In this document: positions 1 through 7,845 of the stretch, in pieces | How positions within the stretch are numbered: the first letter of the stretch is position 1 | Layout of the letters: the number at the start of each line of letters is the position of its first letter | NCBI RefSeq assembly: GCF_016745275.1 | Contig: NZ_JADOEP010000005.1 | Location: forward strand, 132,291 to 196,290 | DNA from: Enterococcus sp. BWB1-3 | GTDB lineage: Bacteria; Bacillota; Bacilli; Lactobacillales; Enterococcaceae | Direction of reading: 5' to 3' | DNA: 64,000 nt | Position numbers and translations under genes: made by a program | The notes under the pieces: model-generated | Databases searched by the model: none | What the model saw: only the letters and a program-made list of their open reading frames with translations | Told to the model about the DNA's origin: nothing

Positions 1-432
1 GTCGCATGTCTGGGAGGCATGTATGAACTTGCTCCTACGCTTCTACGAATGCTCGTCGCATGTCTGGGAGGCATGTATGAACTTGCTCCTACGCTTCTAC
101 GAATGCTCGTCGCATGTCTGGGAGGCATATATGAACTTGCTCCTACGCTTCTACGAATGCTCGTCGCATGTCTGGGGGCATGTATGAACTTGTTCCTACG
201 CTTCTACGAATGCTCGTCGCATGTCTGGAGGCATGTATGAACTTGCTCCTACGCTTCTACGAATGCTCGTCGCATGTCTGGGAGGCATGTATGAACTTGC
301 TCCTACGGTTTCTACGAATGCTCGTCGCATGTCTGGGAGGCATATATGAACTTGCTCCTACGCTTCTTCGAATGCTCGTCACATGTCTGAAGGGCAAGTA
401 AGAATGTGCTCCTACGCTTCTTACAAATGCTC
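1..432. repeat. Tandem 54-bp minisatellite, eight copies
   Basis: Eight head-to-tail copies of a unit beginning GTCGCATGTCTGGGAGGCAT and ending CTACGAATGCTC occupy 1-54, 55-108, 109-162, 163-215, 216-268, 269-323, 324-377 and 378-432. Copy lengths are 54, 54, 54, 53, 53, 55, 54 and 55; the last copy is the most diverged. The array may extend left of the window. Reading frames through it (an 18-residue repeat) are broken by the 53- and 55-bp copies, so it is probably non-coding. I do not recognise the unit. Confidence 0.9.
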
Positions 433-607
433 GGATCACACAAAGACTGGAACACTATTTATTTGGTTTTAGGGATTTCAGACATACTTATGTCACAGGC
501 ACTAAATTGTTTATTATAGTCTGGGTGGAGTAAAAATACTTCCAAATTGAGAAGGATGAATGATACTGGGTGATAATAAGAAGTTTGGCTGAAGCTCTGG
601 ATATACA

Positions 608-647
608 AAAAAGCCTCCGGAACGAATGAAACGTTCCAGAGGTTTGT
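608..647 (-). terminator. Rho-independent terminator of htrA
   Basis: On the minus strand a stem AACCTCTGGAACGTTTC / GAACG-TTCCGGAGGC is followed by a T-run (AAAAAA on the plus strand at about 606-612). It begins a few bases past the htrA stop codon, so it ends the htrA transcript. Confidence 0.8.
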
Positions 648-654
648 TCTATGT

Positions 655-1938
655 CTATTCTTGGGTGTTGTTTAATGCTTCCTGATCAATCGTCAGTTCA
701 ACTGTTACTGTCTGTTCTTTTGAACCGCGGTAGAAGGTTACCTCAATAGAGTCACCAACTTTTTTCTTGTAAAGAGCACTTTGAACGTCTGTTGATGTTT
801 CAACATCTTCGCCATCAATCTTAGTGATAACGTCATATTTTTCAAGACCTGCTTTTTCTGCAGGTGTAGCGGACTGGATGCTGCGAAGTACGACGCCGGT
901 TGTTAAATCTTCTGGTGTGTTAAGAATTTGTTCTCTTTGCTGAGCAGAGATGTTTGCCATATCAATCATTGTTACACCTAAAGCCGGACGAGTTACTTTA
1001 CCGTCTTTTTCCAGCTGATTAATAATGCTGACTGCATCATTACTTGGAATAGCGAAGCCCATTCCTTCTACGCTGACAGAGTCACTGGATTGAACAATTT
1101 TAACAGAATTGATACCGATTACCTGTCCTTCAATATTCACTAGAGGACCACCGGAGTTTCCAGGATTAATTGCTGCATCTGTTTGAATCGCATTAATGTT
1201 GATCGGATCGCCATCATCATTTGTATTTGTGATATTTCTATTCAGAGAAGAAACAATGCCCTGTGTTACAGAGTTCGCATAATCAGAACCCAGAGGAGAA
1301 CCAATGGCAATGGCTGGTTCACCGATCTTCAAGTTATCAGAATCCCCGAATTCAGCTACAGCATCCACTTTATCAGAAGAAATTTTGATAACAGCCAAGT
1401 CTGTGTAAGAATCAGTTCCTACCAGTTCACCCTGTACTTTTGTTCCATCATGAAGAACAATTTCCAAAGCTTGGGCACCGCTGACCACGTGGTTGTTAGT
1501 CACGATGTAAGCTGTGTCTCCATCTTTCTTGTAAACCACTCCACTACCTTCACTGGCAGCTTCCAGATCTGCATCGGAACTATCAGAAGACTCAGAGTCA
1601 CTTTGTGTTCGGTCATCAAACAACCCACCATACATGCCGTTTGAATTTTGGCTGACGCGCTGCATATTAACTACAGAAACTACTGCATTCTGTACTTTTT
1701 CCACAGCCTCCGTGATATCACTGTTGACATTCACGCTGACATTGCTGACGGTTGTATCACCACTGTTATCCTGTGGGGTTAACTGCTCAGAAGAGCTGGG
1801 TAAATTATTTAAATTATTTCCGTTCACTGCATATAGACCACCAAAAGCAAGTGAACCGCCAATCACCCCGCCGGCAATACCAATACCGAATTTTTTTAAT
1901 AAACCATTTTTATTAGGTGTAACATCTTTTCTATCCAT
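655..1938 (-). CDS. htrA: HtrA/DegP-type surface serine protease
   Basis: Membrane-anchored S1C serine protease for quality control of exported proteins. The start at 1938 is chosen because GCAGGAGG lies just upstream; a longer frame from 1977 has no better site. The protein (427 aa) has a short positive N-terminus and one hydrophobic segment (about residues 15-38) acting as uncleaved anchor, a Ser/Asp-rich linker, the protease domain with the triad in NNHVV (His), YTDLAVIKI (Asp) and NPGNSGGPL (Ser), then one PDZ domain (about 310-415) with the GVVLRSI and AGLEKYDVI motifs. Length and architecture match Gram-positive HtrA. The gene is convergent with nothing and diverges from rlmH. The htrA-rlmH neighbourhood is typical of the oriC region in Lactobacillales. 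Confidence 0.95.
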   Translation of the reverse strand: MDRKDVTPNKNGLLKKFGIGIAGGVIGGSLAFGGLYAVNGNNLNNLPSSSEQLTPQDNSGDTTVSNVSVNVNSDITEAVEKVQNAVVSVVNMQRVSQNSNGMYGGLFDDRTQSDSESSDSSDADLEAASEGSGVVYKKDGDTAYIVTNNHVVSGAQALEIVLHDGTKVQGELVGTDSYTDLAVIKISSDKVDAVAEFGDSDNLKIGEPAIAIGSPLGSDYANSVTQGIVSSLNRNITNTNDDGDPININAIQTDAAINPGNSGGPLVNIEGQVIGINSVKIVQSSDSVSVEGMGFAIPSNDAVSIINQLEKDGKVTRPALGVTMIDMANISAQQREQILNTPEDLTTGVVLRSIQSATPAEKAGLEKYDVITKIDGEDVETSTDVQSALYKKKVGDSIEVTFYRGSKEQTVTVELTIDQEALNNTQE

Positions 1939-2123
1939 TATAAATCCTCCTGCGTACATTTCATTTTCTTTATTCATAGTATAACTTTCTTCAACACATT
2001 TAGTCTATAACACAGCTTTGAACTTTCTATGAAAAACTTAGGTAAAAATTCATCTAAATGAGAAAACGTAAAGTCAATTTATGAAAAAATAAAGAAGAAT
2101 TGTGTGGAAAAAACCGACATGAG

Positions 2124-2282
2124 TTATCCACAGGTTTGTGGATAATGTGTATAACCTGACAGGGGAATATTTGTTTGTATTTAAAATTCAGTCAGAATAA
2201 CCATAAAAAGAGACTGAACCTGTGGATAAGTCTGTGAATATGTGTATAACTATGTGGAAATACTGTGGAAACCCTATCCACA
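2124..2282. promoter_or_regulatory. Cluster of DnaA boxes between htrA and rlmH
   Basis: Matches to the DnaA box TTATCCACA or its complement are at 2124-2132, 2137-2145 and 2221-2229 (perfect). Near matches are at 2146-2154 and 2241-2249 (TGTGTATAA) and 2274-2282 (CTATCCACA), with further TGTGGAAA half-sites near 2253 and 2264. The first three boxes sit almost end to end. The rest of the 1939-2490 gap is AT-rich and holds no gene I can support. The arrangement resembles an oriC-associated or DnaA-titration site. The main oriC beside dnaA is not in this window. Confidence 0.75.
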
Positions 2283-2481
2283 ACATGATAAAATTGGTGG
2301 AAAAGATTAGATGTGTCTGAGAATGTCGGTGGCAAAAGAGTCAAAAATATAAGGGAGCGTATCTACAAGAAGGTTGGGCTGGGAAGAAAAACTGTTGTTT
2401 TTACTGAATTATACTAAAATTATGGAGAGCACGGACATCATCACTGGTTTTAGACAGGCTATAATAGAAAAAAAGAAAAGA

Positions 2482-2490
2482 TGTGGATAA
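2482..2490. promoter_or_regulatory. Perfect DnaA box abutting the rlmH start codon
   Basis: TGTGGATAA ends one base before the rlmH ATG and occupies the place where a ribosome site would normally be. The only purine-rich stretch is the weak AAAAGATG at about 2476-2483. DnaA binding here could overlap the transcript start or be a leftover of the box cluster upstream. Confidence 0.6.
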
Positions 2491-2970
2491 ATGAAAATTA
2501 AGATTATCACTGTGGGAAAATTAAAAGAAAAATATCTGGTTCAGGGTATCAATGAATACCTGAAAAGACTGCAAAGCTACAGTAAAGTGGAAATTATAGA
2601 AGTCCCTGATGAAAAAGCACCAGAAAAACTCAGTGAGGCTGAAATGCTTCAGGTCAAAAACAAAGAAGGTGAACGCATCATGGCGAAGCTGTCGGATGCC
2701 GATTATTTGTTTGCCTTGGCAATCAACGGCAAACAGCCAAGCAGTGAAGAATTTGCCGGAGATATCGAACAGTTGGGCATCTCCGGTAAAAGCAATCTCG
2801 CCTTCGTGATTGGCGGCTCGCTCGGACTCAGCGAAAAGGTATTAAATAGAAGCAATCAAAAAATCTCCTTCGGCAAAATGACCTATCCACACCAGCTGAT
2901 GCGGCTGATCCTGGTGGAACAGATCTACCGGGCATTTCGGATACAGAAAGGTGAGCCTTATCATAAATAA
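2491..2970 (+). CDS. rlmH: 23S rRNA pseudouridine-1915 N3-methyltransferase RlmH
   Basis: SPOUT-class methyltransferase that methylates pseudouridine 1915 in helix 69 of 23S rRNA on assembled ribosomes. The 159-aa length is standard. The C-terminal SAM-binding knot is clear in [10 protein letters not shown] and [20 protein letters not shown], and the protein ends in the conserved GEPYHK. The ATG at 2491 gives the usual [16 protein letters not shown] start. The last codons form the prophage attachment site, so the final codons TAT CAT AAA TAA were supplied by the phage while the amino-acid sequence stayed unchanged. This is the same gene (orfX) that SCC elements use in staphylococci. Confidence 0.97.
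   Translation: MKIKIITVGKLKEKYLVQGINEYLKRLQSYSKVEIIEVPDEKAPEKLSEAEMLQVKNKEGERIMAKLSDADYLFALAINGKQPSSEEFAGDIEQLGISGKSNLAFVIGGSLGLSEKVLNRSNQKISFGKMTYPHQLMRLILVEQIYRAFRIQKGEPYHK
2950..2970 (+). other. attL: prophage attachment site in the rlmH 3' end
   Basis: The bases GGTGAGCCTTATCATAAATA(A) end rlmH. The same end recurs at 39947-39967 with the identical core TGAGCCTTA and then three synonymous third-base changes. This defines the left prophage junction just outside the integrase gene. Confidence 0.85.
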
Positions 2971-3030
2971 AATATGTATGAATCCTTATTTGATAAGGGT
3001 TTATGCTATGTTCACCAATTCGATGATATG

Positions 3031-3052
3031 AAAAGGGGCACAAAAGGAGCAA
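3031..3052 (+). repeat. Integrase arm-type repeat, left copy
   Basis: Two near-identical halves, AAAAGGGGCA and AAAAGGAGCA with one base between, sit directly past the integrase stop codon. A nearly identical pair lies at 39812-39833 in the same orientation. Placement close to both att cores suggests arm-binding sites of the tyrosine integrase. Confidence 0.6.
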
Positions 3053-4198
3053 TTAAAGCTCGATTTCTTCGAGGGCTTCTATTATGTCTCTTTTCATTTC
3101 ATCGGTAACGTGGGTATAAATTTTTGTTGTTATTTCTGCATCGGTGTGGCCTACCCGTTCCATGATGGCTTTTATAGGTATTCTCTTTTCTGCCAGCATT
3201 GAGATATGAGTGTGTCGGAGAATGTGGGAAGACAAATTTTTATTTACTCCGGCGTGTCGTGCTGCTCGTTTTAAGGAATCGTTAAAATTACATATAGCTA
3301 TGGGATTCCCAAGAAGGCTCGAGAAAAAGAAACCTTTATCAGTGAAGCGCTTGGAAGCATTCAGTTTGTTTTCCAGCTTGCAATCATTCAATATATCTGC
3401 AGCACGTTGATTTAATTCTACTTTTCTGATAGCTGCAGCAGTCTTTGGCAACGTTTTGTGCAGCTCAGGGGTTCCCCTTGTTGTATAGTCCAGTGTTCCA
3501 TCAATATTCAATATATTACCATTCAAACATGAATAATCTAAGGCAATAGCTTCGCCAAAACGTACGCCAGTGAGTGCCATGAACTCAGCTAAATCTGCAA
3601 ATCTTTTACTTTTAAATAAGTTACGCTGAATAAAGAGAATTTTTTTCAGTTCGTCCCTTTCCAAATACTTGCTTTCAATTTTTTCTAAGTCCTCATACTT
3701 CATTGCCTTTTGATGAATGGTTACGTCATTGACCGGATTGTGTTCGATCAAGTTTTTCTTTCGTGCATGCTCAAGAATAATTCTGATAAGCGATTTACAA
3801 TTTTTCACAGTGGAAAGTGAATAATTATCTTCATAGTATAGTTTATCTAATCCCTGTTGGATCAATGGGGTATCAATATTTTTCACAATTATATCATCTT
3901 TCAGGAATCTGCGAATGAGCTTCACATTCCATTCGTTGCGCCAGTAGGTTGTTTCTTTGACGGTATGTTTGTATTTTTCCAGCCATTCTTCAAGGACGTT
4001 TTTAAAAGTGTCCGATCCTTCTATTTTAATAGATAGCCGTTTGGCTATTTCCTCATTCAAGTACCGTTGGGCTTTATTCTGAGCCTGTCTTGAATTACTC
4101 AAAAGCGTAACTGATACAGTACGGTATTTTTCTGTGTAAGGATCAGTATACCGTTCCCGATACTTAAATTTACCGTCGGAAGTTTTTTCCATCCACAT
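3053..4198 (-). CDS. int: Phage tyrosine integrase
   Basis: Site-specific recombinase for integration and excision at the rlmH 3' end. The 381-aa protein has an N-terminal arm-binding region (AP2-like, about 1-50), a SAM-like core-binding domain (about 65-150) and a catalytic domain with Arg in TGVRFGEAIAL, the box HILRHTHISML, and GHTDAEITTKIYTHV with the Tyr nucleophile. The start at 4198 has AGGAG ten bases upstream. The gene points toward attL and ends only about 80 bp from it, the usual arrangement for phage integrases of this group. No separate excisionase is obvious; the HTH protein at 38981-39181 is one candidate. Confidence 0.95.
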   Translation of the reverse strand: MWMEKTSDGKFKYRERYTDPYTEKYRTVSVTLLSNSRQAQNKAQRYLNEEIAKRLSIKIEGSDTFKNVLEEWLEKYKHTVKETTYWRNEWNVKLIRRFLKDDIIVKNIDTPLIQQGLDKLYYEDNYSLSTVKNCKSLIRIILEHARKKNLIEHNPVNDVTIHQKAMKYEDLEKIESKYLERDELKKILFIQRNLFKSKRFADLAEFMALTGVRFGEAIALDYSCLNGNILNIDGTLDYTTRGTPELHKTLPKTAAAIRKVELNQRAADILNDCKLENKLNASKRFTDKGFFFSSLLGNPIAICNFNDSLKRAARHAGVNKNLSSHILRHTHISMLAEKRIPIKAIMERVGHTDAEITTKIYTHVTDEMKRDIIEALEEIEL

Positions 4199-4269
4199 TG
4201 TTCATACACTCCTATTTGTGTTAAAATAGGCATAGTAAATAAGCCTATTTAGGTTTTATTTTCGTTCAG

Positions 4270-4309
4270 CACATCCTTGCTTTTGGTCGAGTCGGGGATG
4301 TGTTTTTTT
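4270..4309 (+). terminator. Terminator-like hairpin
   Basis: CACATCC and GGGATGTG form a stem followed by seven T residues on the plus strand. All genes here read left, so its function is unclear. It may block transcription entering the lysogeny module from the left. Confidence 0.4.
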
Positions 4310-4973
4310 AGTTCATAAAATTATAAGTTACTATTCCATCTACTACCATCAAAAGAGTGTTATCGGTATTTTCAGGATTTACCAAAGATATGGTATAACC
4401 TTTGCCAACGCTAGTCGAAAGTGATTCAGACATAGAAATAAAATTATCTACAAGTTCATTCCAAGTGTCCGCTGGTACAACTCCGTACTGCAAACCGACC
4501 AAAGAAGCTGTAAAATCTGCTTGAGTTGAGGTGACAGTAAATAGTTTATTTTCTGCTTTATAGTCAACAGTGGCAGTACCCTCGAAACTATCTCTAAACA
4601 TGATAAGAGCTAATTCCGCTTTTATATCTTCGCTAGATTCTGCATCTTCTTCTTTTTTTGCAGCTTGTTCAGCATCTTCTTTTTCTTTTTCCTCAGCCGC
4701 TTTCTTTTCGTCAGCTTCTTTTTTCTCAGCTTGTTCTTTTGCTCGATTTTCTCTGTTTTCTTCGTTTTCTTTTTGTATAGAACTGATTTTTGTTTCGGTT
4801 TCTTTCTGCCTAGTAAGTGTTTCTTCGCTTGGTCCCAGTAATGATACTACCAAAATTGAAAACAGCGACACTACCGCGGAATATAATAGAAATTTTTTAT
4901 TAGGTTGTTTTTTCCAGAAATACCACACTCCGATAGCACCAACTACAAAAATTAAACTAAATACTGTTCTCAC
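4308..4973 (-). CDS. Two-helix membrane protein with charged coiled coil
   Basis: A 221-aa prophage protein of unknown function. Two hydrophobic segments lie at about residues 3-17 and 29-47. A long Glu/Lys/Ala-rich coiled coil (about 55-120) follows, then a globular C-terminal domain of about 95 residues. The topology places the C-terminal part outside or at the membrane face. It lies between integrase and repressor genes, where lysogenic-conversion and superinfection-exclusion genes are often found. That role is inference from position only. It could also be a stress-type membrane protein carried as cargo. Confidence 0.8.
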   Translation of the reverse strand: MRTVFSLIFVVGAIGVWYFWKKQPNKKFLLYSAVVSLFSILVVSLLGPSEETLTRQKETETKISSIQKENEENRENRAKEQAEKKEADEKKAAEEKEKEDAEQAAKKEEDAESSEDIKAELALIMFRDSFEGTATVDYKAENKLFTVTSTQADFTASLVGLQYGVVPADTWNELVDNFISMSESLSTSVGKGYTISLVNPENTDNTLLMVVDGIVTYNFMN

Positions 4974-5038
4974 TCTTAAAACTCCTCATTTCTATGATAT
5001 AATATATTTATTCCATATCTCATGAAAATGAGGTCATT

Positions 5039-5077
5039 AAGCTAGTCGGTGCTCGTCGCGCTGACTGGCTTATTTTT
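5039..5077 (+). terminator. Terminator-like hairpin
   Basis: AAGCTAGTC pairs imperfectly with GACTGGCTT, followed by ATTTTT on the plus strand. It overlaps the 3' end of the leftward ImmA-like gene. As with the hairpin at 4270, the T-run faces against the genes, so only weak support exists for a terminator. Confidence 0.3.
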
Positions 5078-5600
5078 GTGTAACGAGTAATGCTGACTCA
5101 GTAATGAACTTGATTACATAGTTCTTGTATTCGATAATCAACCCGTGCCGCCGTTTTACTTCTTGCACAAGATTGTACAAAAATTCCGAGGATAGGCCTA
5201 AGTATTCAGCCACTTCCCAATAGTATTTCATGCCTTTTTCATAGCACTCAAGAAAATCCTCGATCGTCACCCGCGTTCCTAGCGAATGGCTAAACGCCAA
5301 AGATTCTTGCTGTCTGTTAGCTCGTTCTTTCAAATCTAGTATGACGCCGCTAGACGTTCTATAATGTCCGTACTCCTCTAAAAGAGTTTCGTATTTATCT
5401 ACAAGTGAGAGCGTTTCTTCTATATAAATGATGTTGTTGTAGTAAAAACCATATAGATTATAACCAGTCAGGCTTGTTTCAACTATAGGCACTTCGTCAG
5501 ATATCTTTAAAAATAGTTCTTCGTATTTATCCACAAAACACACACCAACTTTCCTATTCTTCATTAAATCACAAGTGTTAGGAAATAAGAAATAATTCAA
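5070..5600 (-). CDS. ImmA/IrrE-family metallopeptidase
   Basis: Probable zinc metallopeptidase that, in ImmA-type systems, cleaves the phage repressor on induction. The active-site helix LEEYGHYRTSSG is the phage-type variant in which the first His of HEXXH is replaced by Glu. The gene directly follows the CI-like repressor, and its apparent TTG start overlaps the repressor stop (TTGA), so the two are translationally coupled. Alternative starts further in (ATG before KNRKVGV) lack a ribosome site. The C-terminal 60 residues carry a helix-turn-helix-like segment, seen in other members. Pairing with the repressor suggests anti-repressor function by analogy to the ImmR/ImmA system. Confidence 0.8.
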   Translation of the reverse strand: MNYFLFPNTCDLMKNRKVGVCFVDKYEELFLKISDEVPIVETSLTGYNLYGFYYNNIIYIEETLSLVDKYETLLEEYGHYRTSSGVILDLKERANRQQESLAFSHSLGTRVTIEDFLECYEKGMKYYWEVAEYLGLSSEFLYNLVQEVKRRHGLIIEYKNYVIKFITESALLVTQK

Positions 5601-6112
5601 TCTGGCCGATTTTCAAAACCTTGGCGTTTCGCTTCTGCTTCCAAAAAGGCTTTCAATTCTTCTATAGTTACGCCCTCCGGAAGCCCTTTTGTAGGATCGG
5701 CAAAGCGTGCTGCCATGGTATCCACTCCGTTTTTCACTATAGAACCTTCGTACAGATCGTCTTTTAAATTGACCACATTGTTTTGTTTCTCGTGCTGTTC
5801 TTCTAGTTGTTGTTCGGCAGTATCAAGCACTACCTTTTGCCGAGGCGGTTCTAATTTATTATAGATGGTTTCTATAGAAGAGGATTTAATTTCTTTTTCA
5901 ATTCCCAGTAAGTAGTCTGATGAAATATTGAAAAATTCTGCTAGTATTTTCAACTCGCGCCCCCGGGGAAGACTATCTCCACTCTCCCATTTCGAAATAG
6001 TAGTATAGTTCTTGTAGCCTAGTATAGAAGCGAGTTCTGTTTGGGTTAAGCCTTTACTCTCTCTTTTCTCTTTTAAACGGCTAGCGAAAATTGTCCCATG
6101 TTCCTCTTTCAT
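5597..6112 (-). CDS. CI-like lysogeny repressor (XRE family)
   Basis: The 171-aa protein has an N-terminal XRE helix-turn-helix (about residues 8-65; recognition region LGYKNYTTISKWESG) and a C-terminal region without a clear LexA-type peptidase, which fits inactivation by the neighbouring ImmA-like protease rather than self-cleavage. It is transcribed left from the promoter at 6136-6163 and faces the cro gene across three operator-like palindromes. Its likely operators are built on the half-site ATATGAATT. Confidence 0.9.
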   Translation of the reverse strand: MKEEHGTIFASRLKEKRESKGLTQTELASILGYKNYTTISKWESGDSLPRGRELKILAEFFNISSDYLLGIEKEIKSSSIETIYNKLEPPRQKVVLDTAEQQLEEQHEKQNNVVNLKDDLYEGSIVKNGVDTMAARFADPTKGLPEGVTIEELKAFLEAEAKRQGFENRPD

Positions 6113-6135
6113 TCTAACACCTCATTTCTAAGTTC

Positions 6136-6163
6136 ATTATACATTTATATGAATTAAAATCAA
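6136..6163 (-). promoter_or_regulatory. Repressor-maintenance promoter
   Basis: On the minus strand TTGATT (6158-6163) and TATAAT (6136-6141, preceded by TG) are separated by 16 bases. Start would be about 20-30 bases before the repressor ATG at 6112. An operator half-site (TATGAATT) lies in the spacer. Confidence 0.65.
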
Positions 6164-6195
6164 TATAGAATATGAAAATAATGTATTTTTTAGGT

Positions 6196-6218
6196 TTATA
6201 TGAAAATAATTCATATAA
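6196..6218. promoter_or_regulatory. Lysogeny operator 1 (palindrome)
   Basis: A 23-bp near-palindrome with arms TTATATGAA and TTCATATAA, between the divergent repressor and cro genes. The arms match those of the operators at 6225-6245 and 6503-6525. Confidence 0.75.
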
Positions 6219-6222
6219 ATAC

Positions 6223-6251
6223 TTGCATATGAATTTAATTCATGCTATATT
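6223..6251 (+). promoter_or_regulatory. Early rightward promoter with embedded operator 2
   Basis: TTGCAT (6223-6228), a 17-base spacer and TATATT (6246-6251) form a good sigma-A promoter. The palindrome GCATATGAATTTAATTCATGC, less one base in this listing (6225-6245), fills the spacer, so repressor binding would block cro transcription directly. Confidence 0.75.
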
Positions 6252-6282
6252 GATAACAAGTTAACGAAAGGAGAGAAGCGAT

Positions 6283-6489
6283 ATGATAGGGATTGCTGAA
6301 TTAAGAGCAAGGAGAAATAAAATGACGCAAGCGGAGTTAGCTAAAGAACTAGGAACTGACCAAGCTAACATTAGCCGCTGGGAGAAGAACCCTTTGAGTA
6401 TGAACTCAAAGAATCTGATTAAAATTGCGCTTTATTTTAATATTTCTATTGACGATTTATTAGGTGTTAAAGAGAAGGATGCCAGTTAA
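6283..6489 (+). CDS. Cro-like repressor (XRE family)
   Basis: A 68-aa protein that is almost wholly a helix-turn-helix domain (MTQAELAKELGTDQANISRW). It is the first gene of the rightward early operon and is preceded by AAAGGAGAG. By position and size it is the Cro-type lytic regulator opposing the CI-like repressor at the shared palindromes. Confidence 0.88.
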   Translation: MIGIAELRARRNKMTQAELAKELGTDQANISRWEKNPLSMNSKNLIKIALYFNISIDDLLGVKEKDAS

Positions 6490-6502
6490 TTTTTTTTGCC
6501 TT

Positions 6503-6525
6503 TTATATGAATTTAATTCATATAA
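6503..6525. promoter_or_regulatory. Lysogeny operator 3, perfect palindrome downstream of cro
   Basis: A 23-bp perfect palindrome with arms TTATATGAATT and AATTCATATAA around a central T. It lies just after cro and 23 bp before the next start codon, separate from the main switch. It probably lets the repressor (or Cro) bind again within the early operon, by looping or roadblock. Confidence 0.75.
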
Positions 6526-6547
6526 TGGGTTTGAATGGAGGAAGCAA

Positions 6548-6766
6548 ATGAAAGAAAAACTATCGAAGAATCAACTCATTGTATTAGATTATATGAACAG
6601 CTCAGTCAACAACCCATTTGTCACAATCAATTCAGTGATTATTTGTGCAACAGGCGATTACGCAATTAACGATTTGTGCCGCAGACATCTAAACCATGAG
6701 CAATTAACCCAAATTTTTCATGTGTATCTGGATGTTCATAAAGAAACGATATGGTCTGAGTGGTAA
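6548..6766 (+). CDS. Hypothetical early phage protein
   Basis: A 72-aa protein started at 6548, where GGAGG lies seven bases upstream; a frame open from 6464 lacks a site. No family is recognised. It is mostly helical with two Cys residues. It is the first gene behind the perfect operator palindrome at 6503-6525, so it is likely under direct repressor control, like an early antirepressor or takeover gene, though nothing in the protein shows this. Confidence 0.7.
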   Translation: MKEKLSKNQLIVLDYMNSSVNNPFVTINSVIICATGDYAINDLCRRHLNHEQLTQIFHVYLDVHKETIWSEW

Positions 6767-6781
6767 AAGAGGAGGAAACAA

Positions 6782-6943
6782 GTGGAATCAAACGTTAAAG
6801 GTTATCTAGTAACAACAGAAGACGATTTGTTGATTGCAGATATTAATTTGCATGAAGGGAAAATCATAGAAGTAGATGGGTACAAAGTTGTTGAATATAC
6901 AGATGAAAACCAACTGTTATTCAGAGAACAAAATTTAATTTAA
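6782..6943 (+). CDS. Small hypothetical phage protein, GTG start
   Basis: A 53-aa frame starting with GTG at 6782, preceded by AGAGGAGGAAACAA. It runs to TAA at 6941 and ends in FREQNLI. It is rich in Asp and Glu and has a pattern compatible with a small beta-sheet domain (GKIIEVDGYKVVEY). It is packed 15 bp behind the previous gene and 16 bp before the next, which supports it as real. Function unknown. Confidence 0.65.
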   Translation: MESNVKGYLVTTEDDLLIADINLHEGKIIEVDGYKVVEYTDENQLLFREQNLI

Positions 6944-6959
6944 GAGAGGAGTAAATTAT

Positions 6960-7247
6960 ATGCCGACCAAATCGAACTGTGACCGGATCCTTGAAATTAT
7001 TCGTAAGGATCTGGACAAAGAGGAAACAGATTACATGACAAAGGAAGTTGTGCTGAAAAAAATTGATGGATTGAAGGCAGGAACATTGAATGATTATATT
7101 GCAGATTGCCGGGACAATTACCCAGTAAAGCATACGATTTTGAACCCTTCACACAAAATTTGTCTTATCCATTATGGGAAATTTGAACAGTATCTGCAAT
7201 GGCGATCTGACAACAGACTGAAAGCCAGAAAGGAGAAAATTTCATGA
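6960..7247 (+). CDS. Hypothetical phage protein, possibly DNA-binding
   Basis: A 95-aa protein preceded by GAGAGGAG. The N-terminal half is helical and basic, with an HTH-like stretch (VVLKKIDGLKAGTLNDYIAD). No family is recognised with confidence. It overlaps the next gene by four bases (ATGA), so the two are co-translated. Confidence 0.65.
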   Translation: MPTKSNCDRILEIIRKDLDKEETDYMTKEVVLKKIDGLKAGTLNDYIADCRDNYPVKHTILNPSHKICLIHYGKFEQYLQWRSDNRLKARKEKIS

Positions 7248-7483
7248 AGTACACAACAAGGATCACACTAGCTTTATCTATTTTAGCAATGGTATTTGTA
7301 TCGGCATTTTTCTTTAAAACTTGGGAGGCCTTCATTTTGACTGCGTACCCATTGATTGCCGGGTGGTTTATAGGCGAATGTCTAAGTATTCCAGAGGAAA
7401 ACGTGAGAACGAAATGGCGAAGGTTCAAAGATTCAATAGCAATCAGAATTATCAATTTTGCCGATTTTATAGGAAGGAGGTAG
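7244..7483 (+). CDS. Small two-helix membrane protein
   Basis: A 79-aa protein with two hydrophobic segments (about residues 6-25 and 28-46) and a positively charged, amphipathic C-terminal tail. It overlaps the preceding gene at ATGA and sits four bases before the next start. Such small membrane proteins are common in early phage operons. A host-takeover or exclusion role is possible but not shown. Confidence 0.7.
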   Translation: MKYTTRITLALSILAMVFVSAFFFKTWEAFILTAYPLIAGWFIGECLSIPEENVRTKWRRFKDSIAIRIINFADFIGRR

Positions 7484-7487
7484 AAAA

Positions 7488-7841
7488 ATGAGTAAGTTCC
7501 CTAGTTTTAAAGCATATCACGAGGACAGCAATACAATACGTGATGTTCTCTGTATCGATTATTTGAATGAGACAGTAGATTTGAGTGGCGGACTGATAGA
7601 AATACTTTTTTCGGATACTGTGCTACTAAGAGGGTCGGGAGTAGAAGATATAAATGGAGTAGAAATGTTCGATAGTGATAGGTGTATTCTTTATGGTCGG
7701 TTTGGAAAGCAGAACGTAATAATATTGGAAGATATTAATGGAAATTTAGTTGCGGCGCTTGAAGATGAATCTTGTTGTTATCAATTGACTGAATGGGAAA
7801 TGGAAGTCATCGGAAATGAGTATGTAAGTCAATGGGAGTGA
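7488..7841 (+). CDS. YopX-like phage protein
   Basis: A 117-aa protein resembling the YopX family of phage proteins: the segment GSGVEDINGVEMFDSDRCIL matches the family pattern 'G-x-x-D-x-N-G-x-E-x-(F/Y)-x-x-D'. The molecular function of this family is not established. The N-terminus is more diverged than usual. The gene has a good ribosome site (GGAAGGAGG) and belongs to the early operon. Confidence 0.6.
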   Translation: MSKFPSFKAYHEDSNTIRDVLCIDYLNETVDLSGGLIEILFSDTVLLRGSGVEDINGVEMFDSDRCILYGRFGKQNVIILEDINGNLVAALEDESCCYQLTEWEMEVIGNEYVSQWE

Positions 7842-7845
7842 TGAC

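Noticed and set aside
19-401. Long reading frames through the 54-bp repeats on both strands
   Set aside because: They arise because 54 is a multiple of three; the 53- and 55-bp copies change the frame, there is no convincing ribosome site, and the peptide is purely repetitive.
1-432. CRISPR array
   Set aside because: Repeats are contiguous without unique spacers, and no cas genes are present.
1183-1984. Plus-strand frames opposite htrA
   Set aside because: Shadows of the htrA coding strand without ribosome sites or recognisable domains.
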